Source: Chrysomallon squamiferum
Taxonomy: Eukaryota > Mollusca > Gastropoda > Neomphalida > Peltospiridae
NCBI GenBank assembly: GCA_012295275.1
Contig: CM022669.1
Span: forward strand, 18,841,091 to 18,873,590
Direction: 5' to 3'
DNA: 32,500 bases
Positions 17,720 through 29,504 of this stretch are shown in pieces. A program made the position numbers and the translations under genes. How positions within the stretch are numbered: position 1 is the stretch's first letter; each line of letters starts with the position of its first letter. The notes beneath the pieces are model-generated. The model had not been told where the DNA came from. It saw nothing but the letters and a program-made list of their open reading frames with translations, and did no database searches.

Positions 17720-18012
17720 CAACAACAACAACAACAACAATTACAATGATTTCTTATTATGGTTCATAGTTTTTCTTATTATTGTTGTTGTCATTGTTAT
17801 TACTTATTAACAAGCTTTTGCTCGCTCTCTCTCTATCTCTGTCGCTCTCTCTCTCTGCCTCTCTCTCTTTCACACACACACACACACACACACACTTACG
17901 CACAAACACTCACTCTTTCTGCTTCACTATACCTTTGTTCTGCCATTCCCATTTGGTATGACATCAACGGCGTCCAGCAAACCAAAAATATTATTCCTGA
18001 TAAAAAAAATAA

Positions 18013-18048
<36 letters not shown>

Positions 18049-19852
18049 TACACTATATAATTTTTTCCGTTATTGTTTCTAGGTGATAAGGGATAATTCA
18101 AATGCTTTATCATACAGTTAATAATAAACAGCACAAGTTAAAATAATCATCTTGAAAGAAATGAAAACAACAGTGTACCTAGCGCGATCGACACGTAAAG
18201 TTCCAGTAGCCAAACCCGCCTGTCCCCGGTTATGTTTGTGTTTCCTTCAGGTTTCTCAGCTACAGGCGGGCCTGAAAAAATAATATAACAGTCAATAAAT
18301 AATCATAGTGATAAATATATTTACATGAATGTGTGTATATATGTGCGTAAATGCCTGTGTGTGTGAGTGCGTGCGAGCATGCGTCTGTGTGTTCGTGTAT
18401 GCGTGCATGCATGTGTGTGAGTGCGTGCGAGCATGCGTCTGTGTGTTCGTGTATGCGTGCATGCATGTGAATGAGTGCGTGCGAGAAAGAGTCTGTGTGT
18501 TCGTGTGTGCGTATCTTTCCAGAGAGGAGCAGATCTTTTTTTTTTAACTTCGCCAGCTAGTGCCAATTAAATTTACTTACTTCTCCTGGCTGTCCACATG
18601 GCTACAGCGATTCCATTGCCAACGATAACGCAAACAGCAGGGAGAAAGTAGAGCACTGACGTAAGGGTCCAGGCAAACTGTCTTCTGTCAGTCTGAGTGT
18701 GTAAAGCGTTGTACGGGCCACATATCTTAAGTCCCGTGTCAGACGGAATCGTTACCACGCTGTAGATGTATGGCTGGCCACATTAAAAATGAAAAAAAAA
18801 AACCCCAAAAGAAAGCATATAAATTAAATATCTCTCTGTTACCTGCGTACAGGTCTTCATACATGCATGAATGCACGCACGCAGGGTTAGTACACATACG
18901 CACTATACATACACAGATAAACAGACAGAAAGATAGAGAAAGAATTAACAAACAGATGATAACTGCTATTTATTAGTTTCTGTTTTGCAGTTCTTTTAAT
19001 TTTGTTTTTTTCCTTATTGTTATGTGTATGAATATATATTATGTATCTATGTATACGTGTCTATAATGATATATGTAATATGTGTATGTGTGTGTGTATA
19101 CATAAACATACATACCGATATACATCATAAGTCAGAGATAAACATACACAGATGCATGCATATAATTGTACGTATACGCATACATGTTTATCTCTGACTT
19201 GTGATGTATATCAGTATGTGTTTTTATGTATATGAATATGTAAGTATCTATATATCTATGTATGTAATTATCATTTATATATATATATATATACAGTTAT
19301 TATTACTAAATATACATTAAATTATTAATAATATGTATATATATATTCGTGCGTCGAACTCACTGTGCTCATTACACTGGCACGAAGCCTAACAGCTGTA
19401 TACACATGATTTTATAAATGGTTTAACTTGCGAGTACTCACAAAAGGGCTAGAAGCAAGCACTGACAGAAGCCACGCAATAACCTGCAGGACGTTTCTTC
19501 TCCTTCTTCCCTCACTCTTCGTGATTATCCCGACCGCGCCGTCCACGCCGAACGCCGCCACGGTGTTGTTGGCGAGAAAGGAGCCGAGGTACAAGCAGAA
19601 CGCGACGGTTTTGCAGACGACGTCGTTCGTCGCCCACCATTCCGTGGCGTTCCAGGCGACGGAGATGCCGATGTTGAGAAACAAGGCCACGATGTTGGCA
19701 ATGCTGAGATGGAGAAAGTAAAAATGGCCGCGTTGTCCCGGTTTCCATATCTTCTTGAGCGAGTAAAGGACAGTGGCGTTTGCAGTCACTCCAGTGAAGA
19801 AGATGCAGCTGTACACTATGACAAGAAGTTGGTTGATATTTTCCATAGACAT
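17397..19852 (-). CDS. Divergent class A (rhodopsin-family) GPCR, GnRH/AKH/vasopressin-receptor-like
   Basis: Five minus-strand exons: 19442-19852, 18581-18773, 18179-18271, 17933-17996 and 17397-17604. Splice phases agree (0, 1, 1, 2), giving 322 residues. TM1 carries TANATV (Asn 1.50). TM2 LHLSIAN has Asn where most have Asp. TM3 starts at Cys80, which can pair with Cys155 in loop 2 (LKICGPYN). TM4 IAWLLSVLASSPF resembles the GnRH/vasopressin receptor group. TM5 has YFLPAVCVIV, TM6 IIFLVCWTP (residues 234-242), TM7 CYENSTMLSVSY. The DRY position reads DGA (104-106) and the NPxxY position reads LSVSY (269-273), so coupling may be unusual. ATG at 19852 gives only eight residues before TM1; the frame stays open upstream to an AG at about 19905, so an extra 5' exon is possible. 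The last exon is the least certain. A plasma-membrane peptide receptor is inferred, ligand unknown. Confidence 0.82.
17673..17741 (+). repeat. (AAT)n-(AAC)n compound microsatellite in receptor intron 4
   Basis: An AAT array changes sharply into an AAC array, typical of compound trinucleotide repeats. It lies between the 64-nt exon and the last exon of the receptor. Confidence 0.9.
17820..17895 (+). repeat. (CT)n-(CA)n compound microsatellite in receptor intron 4
   Basis: An imperfect CT array runs into a (CA)n array, about 40 bp before the 3' border (minus-strand donor) of the 64-nt receptor exon. Confidence 0.9.
18014..18049 (+). repeat. (AAT)n microsatellite in receptor intron 3
   Basis: About 12 AAT units. 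Read on the minus strand this T-rich array directly precedes the acceptor (TTTTTTATCAG) of the 64-nt exon, where it could extend the polypyrimidine tract. Confidence 0.9.
18359..18515. repeat. 54-bp minisatellite, about 2.9 copies, in receptor intron 2
   Basis: The unit GAGTGCGTGCGAGC... recurs at 18365, 18419 and 18473, exactly 54 bp apart. The first two copies are nearly identical and the third diverges (GAGAAAGAG for GAGCATGCG). Because the period is a multiple of three, overlapping reading frames stay open on both strands and mimic an 18-residue repeat protein. It lies wholly inside the intron 18272-18580. Confidence 0.9.
19097..19232. repeat. Near-perfect hairpin (49-bp arms, 38-nt loop) in receptor intron 1
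   Basis: Arm 19097-19145 is the reverse complement of 19184-19232 at 45 of 49 positions, with GTCAGAGATAAACAT at the loop-proximal end perfectly paired. The loop contains further small palindromes (ATGCATGCAT). It could be a foldback element or MITE, or a long-stem small-RNA precursor; the sequence alone does not decide. Confidence 0.8.
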
Positions 19853-20462
19853 TCTCTGGGGTTTTCGTTTCCAATCCCTTTTCACTCTACGTTTTCTTCT
19901 GAGTTTTAATTATTATTTTTTTTTTTTTCAGATATCGTTTCCTTTACAGAGCCCTCTTTTCTTTTTTTTTTTTTTTTTTTTTTTTGGTTTTTTTATTATT
20001 ATTTTTTTTTTTTCACTTAATCTACGAATTAGTTAAATATATTTTACACTTTATTCGGGGACATTGTACTTGTAAATGAAATCTCAAAACTGATACGTAT
20101 CTGCTCCATACAGTAATTTTGTATTTAATTGCATTGACATTTGCGTCACGCTGTGCAAATGCATATCATAATAAAGTTATTACACGTTCATTCCATTGTT
20201 TATGCATCTTCGTTCTCGCTGTCAATTACGAAAGAATGTACAAACAGGTCATTACAGATTATTTTTGTTAATTAGAGTAATCTGGTTATGTTTCCAGTTT
20301 GTCCAGTTGTGCTGTTATTATTATATCATTCACTTGTAATTTAACCAATGTTTTTTATGAATGTTCAGTACTGTTATACGTAGATTAGATATGAATGTCT
20401 TTAACAAAATCAAATACATTTCTTCTTCTTTGTTTTATAACCAAATGTAATTTCTCTTTCTC

Positions 20463-20640
<178 letters not shown>

Positions 20641-21829
20641 TGTCTCTTTCTATGTCATTGAATCTCTCTACCCACATAAATCTAGACAGACAGACGAAGC
20701 CTTATGATATCGATACAAGATCTAAATTTAAAAGTCCCTCGATATTTATGTACTACAATTTTTTTCTTTTTCTTTCTTTCTTTTTTCATTTAAAAAAAAA
20801 AATGACTTTTACTGATTATTTTTTCTCAGCATAATATTAAATCATTGTCTTTGTTACACATACTTAGGAAATTACACTGTGCAAAGGTGGCTAAGAATTA
20901 CGCTTTGACGAGCAAAAGCAAGATAAGGTAGATAATAGACTCGTTTATTAAGACACACAAATTTCGTGATAGGTCAAAGATTTCTTGAAATAACGTTAGT
21001 GAAAGAAATCCTGTTTGGTATCGTACAGTTTGTATTGTTGTATTGTGTGAGATCTTTCTGATCTGCCAGACTTTTATATTTGTATGTGGTTTAAACAACA
21101 ACAACAACAGTAATAATAATAATGATAACGATAATGATGATGATGATGATCCTAACAGCAACTAGAACAACAATATCAAGTCAATAATAATAATAATAAC
21201 AACAATAATAGCAATAACAAAACATTATCATCATCGCCAGTAATAATAATAATAATAATAATAATATGATGATGATGATTAGAATGTTGATGATGATATC
21301 GATGAATGATGATAATGAACAACGAAGCCAGTTATGTTGAAGCTGCTGCTGACGATGATAACTATGACGACGTCTATTAATATGATGATGATGAGAAAAA
21401 TATAAACACCTGTAATTTTTTATTCTCTCTTGTTTTCTTTGTACCAACTTTTATAATCCATTTTAATTTGCCCAATTCAGTTAAAATTTGTCGCCGCAAA
21501 TGATCATATGAATAACATCTGTTTCTTTTTGGGGGGGGAAGTTGGAAATGATGTTTTCCTTATCGTTTCTATCGTCAAACAGTCATTCATTCGTTTATGA
21601 TGTTCAAAAAGTACTAGGTTTTTATTTTACTGCGCTGAAATTACAACTAATTATAGAATATTTTTCGCGTAATTTGTCTTTATTTCTTTATTTTTTAAAT
21701 TTAGAAAAAATAAAAATCACAAACCAGTTTATAGAAGTACTTGCTATGCTCTTTGCTGTTTATAGAAAAGATACATGTAAAGAATCCCTTTCTATTAATA
21801 AGACTATATAAATTCACCATCGATTTCCC

Positions 21830-21937
<108 letters not shown>

Positions 21938-22727
21938 CCATCAATATCAATGAAGCAGATAACCAATATCGTATAACTGATAAAAATTAAAATATATCGA
22001 TACTTGATTATACACATAATTACATTTACCCTAAGATAAATTCACTTGGAACTGAACTTGATACGGTCTTCTACCCAGAATTAACGTGAACGTATAACAA
22101 CATTACAGTCGCTACCTGGCAGTGCTCTGATCAACACACAAGCTTCTCAACACGGTTGTCCGCTACAAACAATACTGATTCCTTTATACGCACATTTCAG
22201 CCTTATGCACATTCACTGGCTGAATGATACCAGTGACCTCTCGTTTCACATTTAACATTTATTGAACATTTAAAAGACGCTGATTAAATAATTGGGTTGG
22301 GGTGTCAACTGAACAAACAAACCTTTCCTCTCTCTGCAGTACCGCGATTCATTCAATTATTACTCTTCTCGGTCAGGACCGATAAAAGAATGTACAGTTT
22401 CGAAAATTCATTTCGCCTGTGATCGATATTACAGTTATTGGATTTCCGGCTCTCGTATAATTTAGTTATGGTTCTTTAGCACAGCATAAAAGAAACAAAT
22501 AACATGTTTTGTGTGTCCGAGTTGAAAAAAAAAAAAAAAAAAGGAAAAAAAAAAAGATACGTAACTTTAATGCGATGTGTATAATGATCTTAGTTCCGGA
22601 CTGAGTCGGACGAAATCTAGATAGATTGTTGTTGTGTGGTTTGAAGTAGCCGAGAGTTTTATTTGATGAATGTGGTTTGAGTAAAAAGTGACAGTATCTT
22701 CTGGTTTAGTGTCTGACTGTTTATCAG

Positions 22728-22728
<1 letters not shown>

Positions 22729-22822
<94 letters not shown>
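22729..22822. repeat. (CT)n microsatellite, about 94 bp
   Basis: A perfect CT array followed by a degenerate CTGTCTGTCTC zone up to about 22960. Confidence 0.95.
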
Positions 22823-22825
<3 letters not shown>

Positions 22826-23569
22826 AGTCTGTCTGTCTCCGTGTTTCTATCTTTCTGTCACTCTTTCTCCGCCTGACTCTGGATTTCTGTCTCGCTCTAT
22901 TTGTAGTTTTATTTCTCTTTGCATGTGTCTCTCTGCATGTCTCTGTATCTGTCTTCCACTAATTCTACACATTTAAATATTAGAAATTGAAATTACTTCC
23001 CCAGAGTCAACGGATCTGTTTATTCCATCCAAACAGATTTGTTTAAAGCGTTGACTTGTAACAAAATTATTACACCGCGCTTTACTGTTAAAAACAATTC
23101 CGCAGCGATATCACCATTCATTATTTCAATGTTATTATTTTAATTCACATCAACTGTCGTCCTTGAACAAATTGTAACGAAGTCAAAGAAAATGATGTCG
23201 TGTAAGGCTTCAAAACAGCAACAACGTTACAAACCGAAAATTATCGAAAGTCTGTCAACAGCCACTTATTTTATTGTGTCTAGACTGCATCTGTACTCTT
23301 GGCGATGACGTCAACAACATCATCTTTGCTTTAGTGACTACGTCGTCAAAGATTAAAACAGATGCTGAATTGACGAAGTTTATTTTTAAAATCAAAGCCT
23401 GAGTTAAACACTCCAGTGATAATTGCCAATTACGCCATGAAAAAAATAATATTATAAAATAAGCAAGCAAAATACACATCCGTAAATATGTCATAACGTG
23501 GAGAAAATACGTATTTGTCTGAACTGTCTTCCGACTCGAAACCCTTGCGATGCTGTATAAAAATGGACA

Positions 23570-23571
<2 letters not shown>

Positions 23572-23605
<34 letters not shown>

Positions 23606-23660
23606 TGTATGTATGTATGTATGTATGTATGTATGTATGTATGTATATATATATATATAT
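23572..23660. repeat. (TATG)n-(TA)n microsatellite
   Basis: About 16 TATG units flanked on both sides by TA dinucleotide runs. Confidence 0.95.
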
Positions 23661-23876
23661 TGCAGTAAGATATATATGGATAGGCTGTTGATTTATTTTA
23701 GGTTCTAGAACCAGATAAATTGCACAAAACTCGCAAACGATTACAGACACCCATACATATATGTGTATCTCTCTTTCGCTCTTTTTCTCTTTATATATAT
23801 ATATATAGACACAGTCACATACATGTGTGTTTATGTGTGTGTGCATAAACGCAGTACATACATACACGGAAAACAA

Positions 23877-23934
23877 AATAATAATAATAATAACAATAAT
23901 AATAACATTAATAATAACAATCATAATAATAATA

Positions 23935-23984
<50 letters not shown>

Positions 23985-24120
23985 GAAGAAGAAACTAATA
24001 ATAATAACAAAAAGACAAACAAGGAAGCAAAAACAAAAAAACAAAACAAAAAGACAAACAAGGAAGCAAAAACACAAAAAACAAATCAAAAAGCAACAAA
24101 CAAAACCAATCAAACAAAAG
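23877..24120. repeat. (AAT)n array followed by A-rich short tandem duplication
   Basis: An AAT/AAC array to about 23985, then an A-rich segment in which AAAAAGACAAACAAGGAAGC occurs twice about 38-40 bp apart (near 24008 and 24046). Poly-Asn or poly-Ile frames result; none is a gene. Confidence 0.85.
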
Positions 24121-24360
24121 GAATATTAAAAACACCTGATCATATTCTCAAATATTTCTGTTAATGTGTTTTTTTCATTATGAAATTTGAGAAGGATTTC
24201 ACAACGTCAGTCACGTAGTCCTCAAGTCGTAACAGTGTCAGCGAGTTACGTGCAGGTATCCCCGCGGCTGTTACAACGTCTCTCGAAACACAGTGAGCGA
24301 TTCAGAATTATTCCATTGTTGAATAAGTACCTTTTACTTTGCAAATATATATGTATATAT

Positions 24361-24374
24361 AATGATGATGATGA

Positions 24375-24458
<84 letters not shown>

Positions 24459-24467
24459 ATGATGAGC
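24361..24467. repeat. (AT)n of about 78 bp capped on both sides by (GAT)n
   Basis: ATGATGATGATG on the left, a long perfect AT tract (about 24378-24453), then GATGATGATGAG on the right. The AT core can extrude as a cruciform; the GAT caps are in the same orientation and so are not part of the palindrome. Confidence 0.95.
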
Positions 24468-25033
24468 GATAATAATAATAAATAAATAAACATTAAAATG
24501 TTACCTGTTATCTGAATCAACGTGTTCTGTAATGCACACTTCACACGTAAATTTAAATGGCGTCTTTGGTCATGGAAATAGAATAGCTGTGATTGTCATT
24601 TGTATTATGTCGGCTGGTGAAGACGAAGATGATGATAATGCTGGTTATGATGATGATGGTCGTGATGGTGATGATTGTTGTGATGGTTCTAGTGATGATG
24701 ATGATGGTAATAATGGTAATGACATGATAATGGTTGTGATCGTGGTAATGATGATGATGATGGTCACAATGATAAAGGTATGCTAATGATGTATGAAGAA
24801 TTATCATTTGTGTTAGCATGTTTAGAGTTATGATTACGATATTAGATAAAAGTCTGTCTTTAATTTCAAGCATGTTATTATGATTATTATTATTATTTTG
24901 AGGCGATGGGCACACGTGTTCATCATACACACACACACACACACATACACACCCACACTCACACGCACACAGATAAATGCACTTTAAGATACACGCATTT
25001 TGAAATACTGAACAAGATTCAATAATTCTTTAA

Positions 25034-25064
<31 letters not shown>

Positions 25065-25642
25065 TGTTCTTAAATTTAATGAAATCTGGGTTCGGTGAAT
25101 CACCGTCACAGACCGCAATGATGATGAAAAGACTTCTGTTAATTATGTAGAGTCATTTGTGGCCCGGAGAAACTGGGTCGCCCAAGAATTCTGTTCGCAA
25201 AAGAAGAACACTTCGGAATCAGCTGGAGCCTGGAAGTTAATTCCGCTTGCGTTGTAACGTGATCTGAGGATTGGTTTTAACACGGCGAAAATAGATTTAA
25301 AAGTTTATGTCTTATGGTGTTTGTTTACAAAGAGATGGCCGTAGATGGTTAGAGGCAGACGGCACTTTCACGAAATACTTGAATCAACATTTGTCAAAGT
25401 GAGAGCAGACGCGGTTTGTGCATTTAACGTCACTGGTTAATTCGGTTTTGTAAACGCGAATAACATTTAGACAAAATGGTGGATTTTTGAAAAATAAATT
25501 AATTGTTGTTTTTTTTTAAATTATTTTTTTATTTTTTTATTTTGTTGTTGTTGTTCTTGTTTTATAAGCTCATTGACTTTTCCTAAGAGTGTTTGGGTGC
25601 AGTAATGAATACAATTGTTTTTGTGTTAATATCTTTTTGTTG

Positions 25643-25706
25643 TTGTTGTTGTTATTATTAATATTATTATTATTATTATAATAATAATAATAATAATTAT
25701 TATTAT

Positions 25707-25774
<68 letters not shown>

Positions 25775-25775
25775 T
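25643..25775. repeat. (ATT)n-(AAT)n palindromic block and (TAG)n array
   Basis: (ATT)n, then (AAT)n, then (ATT)n form a small snap-back structure, followed by about 23 TAG units. A degenerate (GTA)-type zone continues to about 25885. Confidence 0.9.
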
Positions 25776-26514
25776 TTTATTATTTTTATTTTTTTAAATT
25801 GTATATAAGTTTATTTATTATTGGTAGTGGCAATAGTAATAGAAGCTGTAGAAATTGTAGAAGTAGCAGTAGCAGACGTAGTATAAAGTAGTCTTGTTGC
25901 TAAAGCATTTATTTATATTCTTATTTATTATATTTTTGTATTATTTATTTATTTACTGAGAATATAAAACAGTTTTTGATTTTAATTTTGTTTTCTAATT
26001 ATTGTTACTGTTGTTGTAAGACATATCACTGACGCAGTTTACTTTTGTTTCGTGCAACCTTGAACTACTGTTTGTATGTATTTATGTAAGTATGTGTATG
26101 TGTGGGTTTATATAACATAAAAGTAGATAGGACACAGAAACAGACAAGAGGTTGTTAGTAAGTTGTTTTAAATCATGGATATACGTAACAAGGTTAATTA
26201 AAAAATCGTCGTTATGAAATCTGTTAAGATATTCTAATTCTGTGTTCTCTGTAGAATTACTTGTTTGAATATGTGTCTATGTGAATATTTCGCGATCGTA
26301 AAAAATACAATATTTGTTAATAGAAAACTTATCACAGAAAAGTAATAGTAAGGACAATATTCATGATTTAATGACGATGACGATGATGAATACGATAATA
26401 ACAACAATAACAATATTAATAAAAATAATAACATTAATAATAACAATAACAAAATTTAAAAAAACAAAAACAATAACAATAATAATAAGGTGAATTAGGA
26501 GGAAGAGGAGCTTA

Positions 26515-26517
26515 ATA

Positions 26518-26552
<35 letters not shown>

Positions 26553-26553
26553 A
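26515..26553. repeat. (GAT)n microsatellite
   Basis: About 12 perfect units in a GAT/AAT/AAC-rich neighbourhood. Confidence 0.9.
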
Positions 26554-26734
26554 ATTAATCACTGAGTTTATATTTTTTAAGAATCAGCTGGTATCATTGT
26601 AACTGTTTTTGTTGTTTATTTGTGATGATGTTAGCAAAACTAATCAGCTAATTTTTATTTTTTTTTTTTTTAATTTTAATTTCTTTACGTTCTTTTGAAA
26701 ACAAAACTCTAAAACAAGCAACAGCAACAGCAAC

Positions 26735-26900
26735 ACAGCAGTAACAACAACAACAGTAATAACAATTACCACCACCACAACAACTACAACAATAACAACA
26801 TCTACAACAATAACAAATACAGCAACAACAACAACAATAACAATATCTACATACTTAATAAATATAACAGTAACGACTACAACAACAACAATAGTAATAA
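26735..26900. repeat. (AAC)n-rich degenerate trinucleotide repeat flanking the left arm
   Basis: An imperfect AAC/AAT/ACC array. Its counterpart, (GTT)n at 29640-29900, flanks the right arm in the mirrored position, so the simple repeat was probably part of the duplicated block. Confidence 0.8.
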
Positions 26901-26904
26901 AATG

Positions 26905-27200
26905 CCAGATTCATTCAGATAAAAAGCGATGACATTCTCAAAACTAACCAGCCAATTTTTATTTTCTGTTTTCTTTACGCTCTTTTCAAAACAAAACTCT
27001 AAAACAAGATAAAAACATGCTTGAACCTAAGAATCACTACAACAACGACGCCGTTGGCTTCACTGACTGTCTCAATTGCATATTTGCACCATGCAGAAGT
27101 ATTTAAAAAAGGAATCTTCAGCCTTGTCTAGCACAATCTTCTTTTGTTAACAGTTCTGCACTTTCCATGAACTCATGGCAGTTAGAATAAAACGTGCGTT
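26905..27200. repeat. Inverted duplication, left arm (degenerate copy)
   Basis: This segment is the reverse complement of about 29337-29637. The first ~110 bp are almost identical (in an 85-bp stretch compared base by base, 82 match); the rest is clearly homologous but more diverged. The part corresponding to the open frame of the right arm carries in-frame stops here, so this copy looks decayed. A third, partial, directly repeated copy of the first ~100 bp lies at about 26622-26721. Confidence 0.85.
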
Positions 27201-27591
27201 AAATAGCAATAAAAATCTTTGTTCAATCAGAACTCAGTTCTTTCTGTTATAAACATTTTTAGGTTAATTTTTTTTTTTTTTTTTTTTTTTTCTACAGCGG
27301 GTTATTTTACCAAGTGACAGCTTGGAATATATATATATATATATATCTTGATGAAAAGACAATATTTTCCCGCGTTTATAAGTTCAATCGAGGAGATGTG
27401 ATCTTCTGAATTCGTTATTCCTGAATCATTTGAAATGAAAAATAAAGAATAAAAACATATTCATATTAGTTTTTCATCTTGAAACTGAGAGCACTCGTTT
27501 GTATCAAGTTTCATGATGTTCCATCAATAAAATGTCGTTAATAATAGCTTATTTTATGTATCTGTGTGAATGTATGTATGTGTGTGTATAT

Positions 27592-27832
<241 letters not shown>

Positions 27833-28115
27833 TAGGTTTGTGGTGTTTCATATCATTTGTAATTAAAATAAAATAAATAAAACATTAGTAAAGTTGCTAG
27901 TTACACGGAGAACTGAAACTGTGACAAATTAGTAAAAGTTCTGCGACAGCTTCTGTTACGTGCTGGTGTGGTTGTTACGCTGTAGGAAGGATAGACGGTG
28001 ATCGAACGTCATGTCACGGATTCCGTAGACGTTCTGACATGATATCGACTTTGCTTTTGCGGTTTATCGGTAATTTTACATGATTGCGTCAGCATAAAGA
28101 ATATGCATTTACGTA

Positions 28116-28269
28116 AAACACACACACACACACATGCAGATACACAGACAAGCCCACATACATATATCATATATATATGTGTATGTGTGTATCTGTGTAT
28201 CTGTGTATGTGTATAACATATATACATACATACATACATACATACATAGATACATACAAAGATACATAT

Positions 28270-28310
<41 letters not shown>

Positions 28311-28330
28311 AACACATATATACATACGTA
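28116..28330. repeat. (CA)n, (TACA)n and (TA)n mixed repeats
   Basis: CACA, TGTATC, TACA and TA blocks follow each other. They generate overlapping Tyr/Ile/His/Thr-rich frames in both directions that are not genes. Confidence 0.9.
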
Positions 28331-28369
28331 CATACAGAGAGAAAGAAAGAAGGAAAGAGAACAGAGTAT

Positions 28370-28430
28370 TTCTTGATGGTTAAGTGCCATACGTTCGAGT
28401 CTCGTCAGCGGCATCTGACGGGTTTTGTGA
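28370..28430 (+). mobile_element. tRNA-derived SINE-like fragment
   Basis: GATGGTTAAGTGCCATAC is followed by GTTCGAGTCTC at 28393-28403, which resembles a pol III B box (consensus GWTCRANNC), and then a CGTCAGCGGCATCTGACG snap-back. An A box is not clearly visible, so this is at most a degraded or partial SINE head; it does not fold as an intact tRNA gene. Confidence 0.4.
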
Positions 28431-28979
28431 GGTCGTGATTGAACTTTGTCCTCCTGCGCCAGTGCGTACCCGAATATTGTCTATGTGTAAGTTTAATCAG
28501 ACGTACATAAGTCAGAGAATACTCAAAATCTTAAAATAATAAATCCCAGAGTAAAAAATAGATAGACGGACGGAAGGATTGATGGATATGCATTAATATC
28601 ACACGAACTTTAAAGATTTGCAAAAAGTAACGGTATTGGATAACGTGACCACAGGATCGTTTAAATAGTTTATTATTATTACTAGCATCTCGTTTCTTTT
28701 CGTGATATCATGTAATGAACTGTTCTTGAATAAATCTGAACATTCCCTGAAGCTTATTAATCATATAAAACATATTAATATCATATCATTAAAAAAACAA
28801 ATTTTTTAAAAAGTTTCATTGGAATAAGAAGTATTGTAAAAAGATGTGACATTTTCTCGTTTCTGTTTTTTACTTTTATTTTCAAAGTCAAACCTTTTAC
28901 TCTTGGCGATTTTATCTTCAAGAAAGAATATGTGATGAAATTTGTGTATTAATATTGGTGTTTTAGTAAGTTTGTGTGT

Positions 28980-29136
28980 TTATGTATGAATGTATGTACG
29001 TACGTACGTATGTAGTATGTATGTGTGTCTGTATGTATGTATGTATATATGTATGTATGTATGTATATATGTGTGTATGTATGTATGTATGTATGTATGT
29101 ATGCACGTATGTATGTGTGCGTGTATGTATGTATGT
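28980..29136. repeat. (TATG)n-type microsatellite
   Basis: TATG, TACG and TGTG units form an imperfect tetranucleotide array next to the right arm of the inverted duplication; a (GT)n/(GC)-type stretch follows at 29210-29265. Confidence 0.9.
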
Positions 29137-29272
29137 CTATATATATATTGTAAAATATGTTTATATGCATGCTTTCATGTGTTATATGAGCATTCCTAAT
29201 TTTACGTGTATATGTTTGTGTATGTGTGTGCGCGTGTGCGTGCGTGTGCGTGTATGTGTGTGAATATATACT

Positions 29273-29504
29273 GAGAATCATTCTGTAAGCTATGAGCCAC
29301 AAACCAGCTCTCGCATTTCAGCTGATCACAGAAGACAGGTTTTATTCTAAGTGCCAGGAGTTCATGGAAAACGTAAAGCTGTTTTGTCAACGAAAGAAGG
29401 TTGTGATGCACAGGGCTAATGATTCCGTCTATAAATACGTCTGCATCGTGCTGACACATGCAGTTGAGACACTCAGCGAAGCCAACGGCGTCGTCGTCTA
29501 CAGT
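29273..29504 (-). CDS. Candidate orphan exon in the right arm of the inverted duplication
   Basis: A minus-strand open frame with normal amino-acid composition: TVDDDAVGFAECLNCMCQHD, then ADVFIDGIISPVHHNLLSLT, then KQLYVFHELLALRIKPVF and CDQLKCESWFVAHSLQNDS. It starts after a possible acceptor (CCTAAAAG|ACTG, preceded in frame by a stop) and ends near a possible donor (CTCA|GTATAT). I do not recognise the family; the mix of hydrophobic helices and six cysteines fits a globular intracellular protein. No neighbouring exons were found, so it may be one exon of a duplicated gene, a fragment of a processed or transposed copy, or a non-functional remnant. Its mirror copy near 27010-27200 has in-frame stops. 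Confidence 0.35.

Noticed and set aside
18172-18271. Read-through of receptor exon 3 into LGTLLFSFLSR and a stop, giving a truncated receptor
   Set aside because: The donor G|GTACAC joins in phase to the 64-nt exon encoding IIFLVCWTP, which completes TM6.
18260-18566. Overlapping His/Thr/Arg- and Cys/Val-rich frames over the 54-bp repeat
   Set aside because: Products of a minisatellite whose period is a multiple of three; it lies inside a receptor intron.
19412-19885. Receptor start at 19885
   Set aside because: The codon there is GTG, not ATG; the first in-frame ATG is at 19852.
23430-24113. 227-codon minus-strand ORF with hydrophobic and Ile/Tyr-rich segments
   Set aside because: Almost entirely translated (AAT)n, (TATG)n and (TA)n repeats.
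25130-25270. Open minus-strand stretch (RYNASGINFQ and so on) in a less A+T-rich island
   Set aside because: Short, no credible splice borders, no recognised family; could be an ancient repeat fragment.
28370-28445. Intact tRNA gene
   Set aside because: Only a B-box-like sequence is present; no A box, acceptor stem or anticodon arm could be folded.
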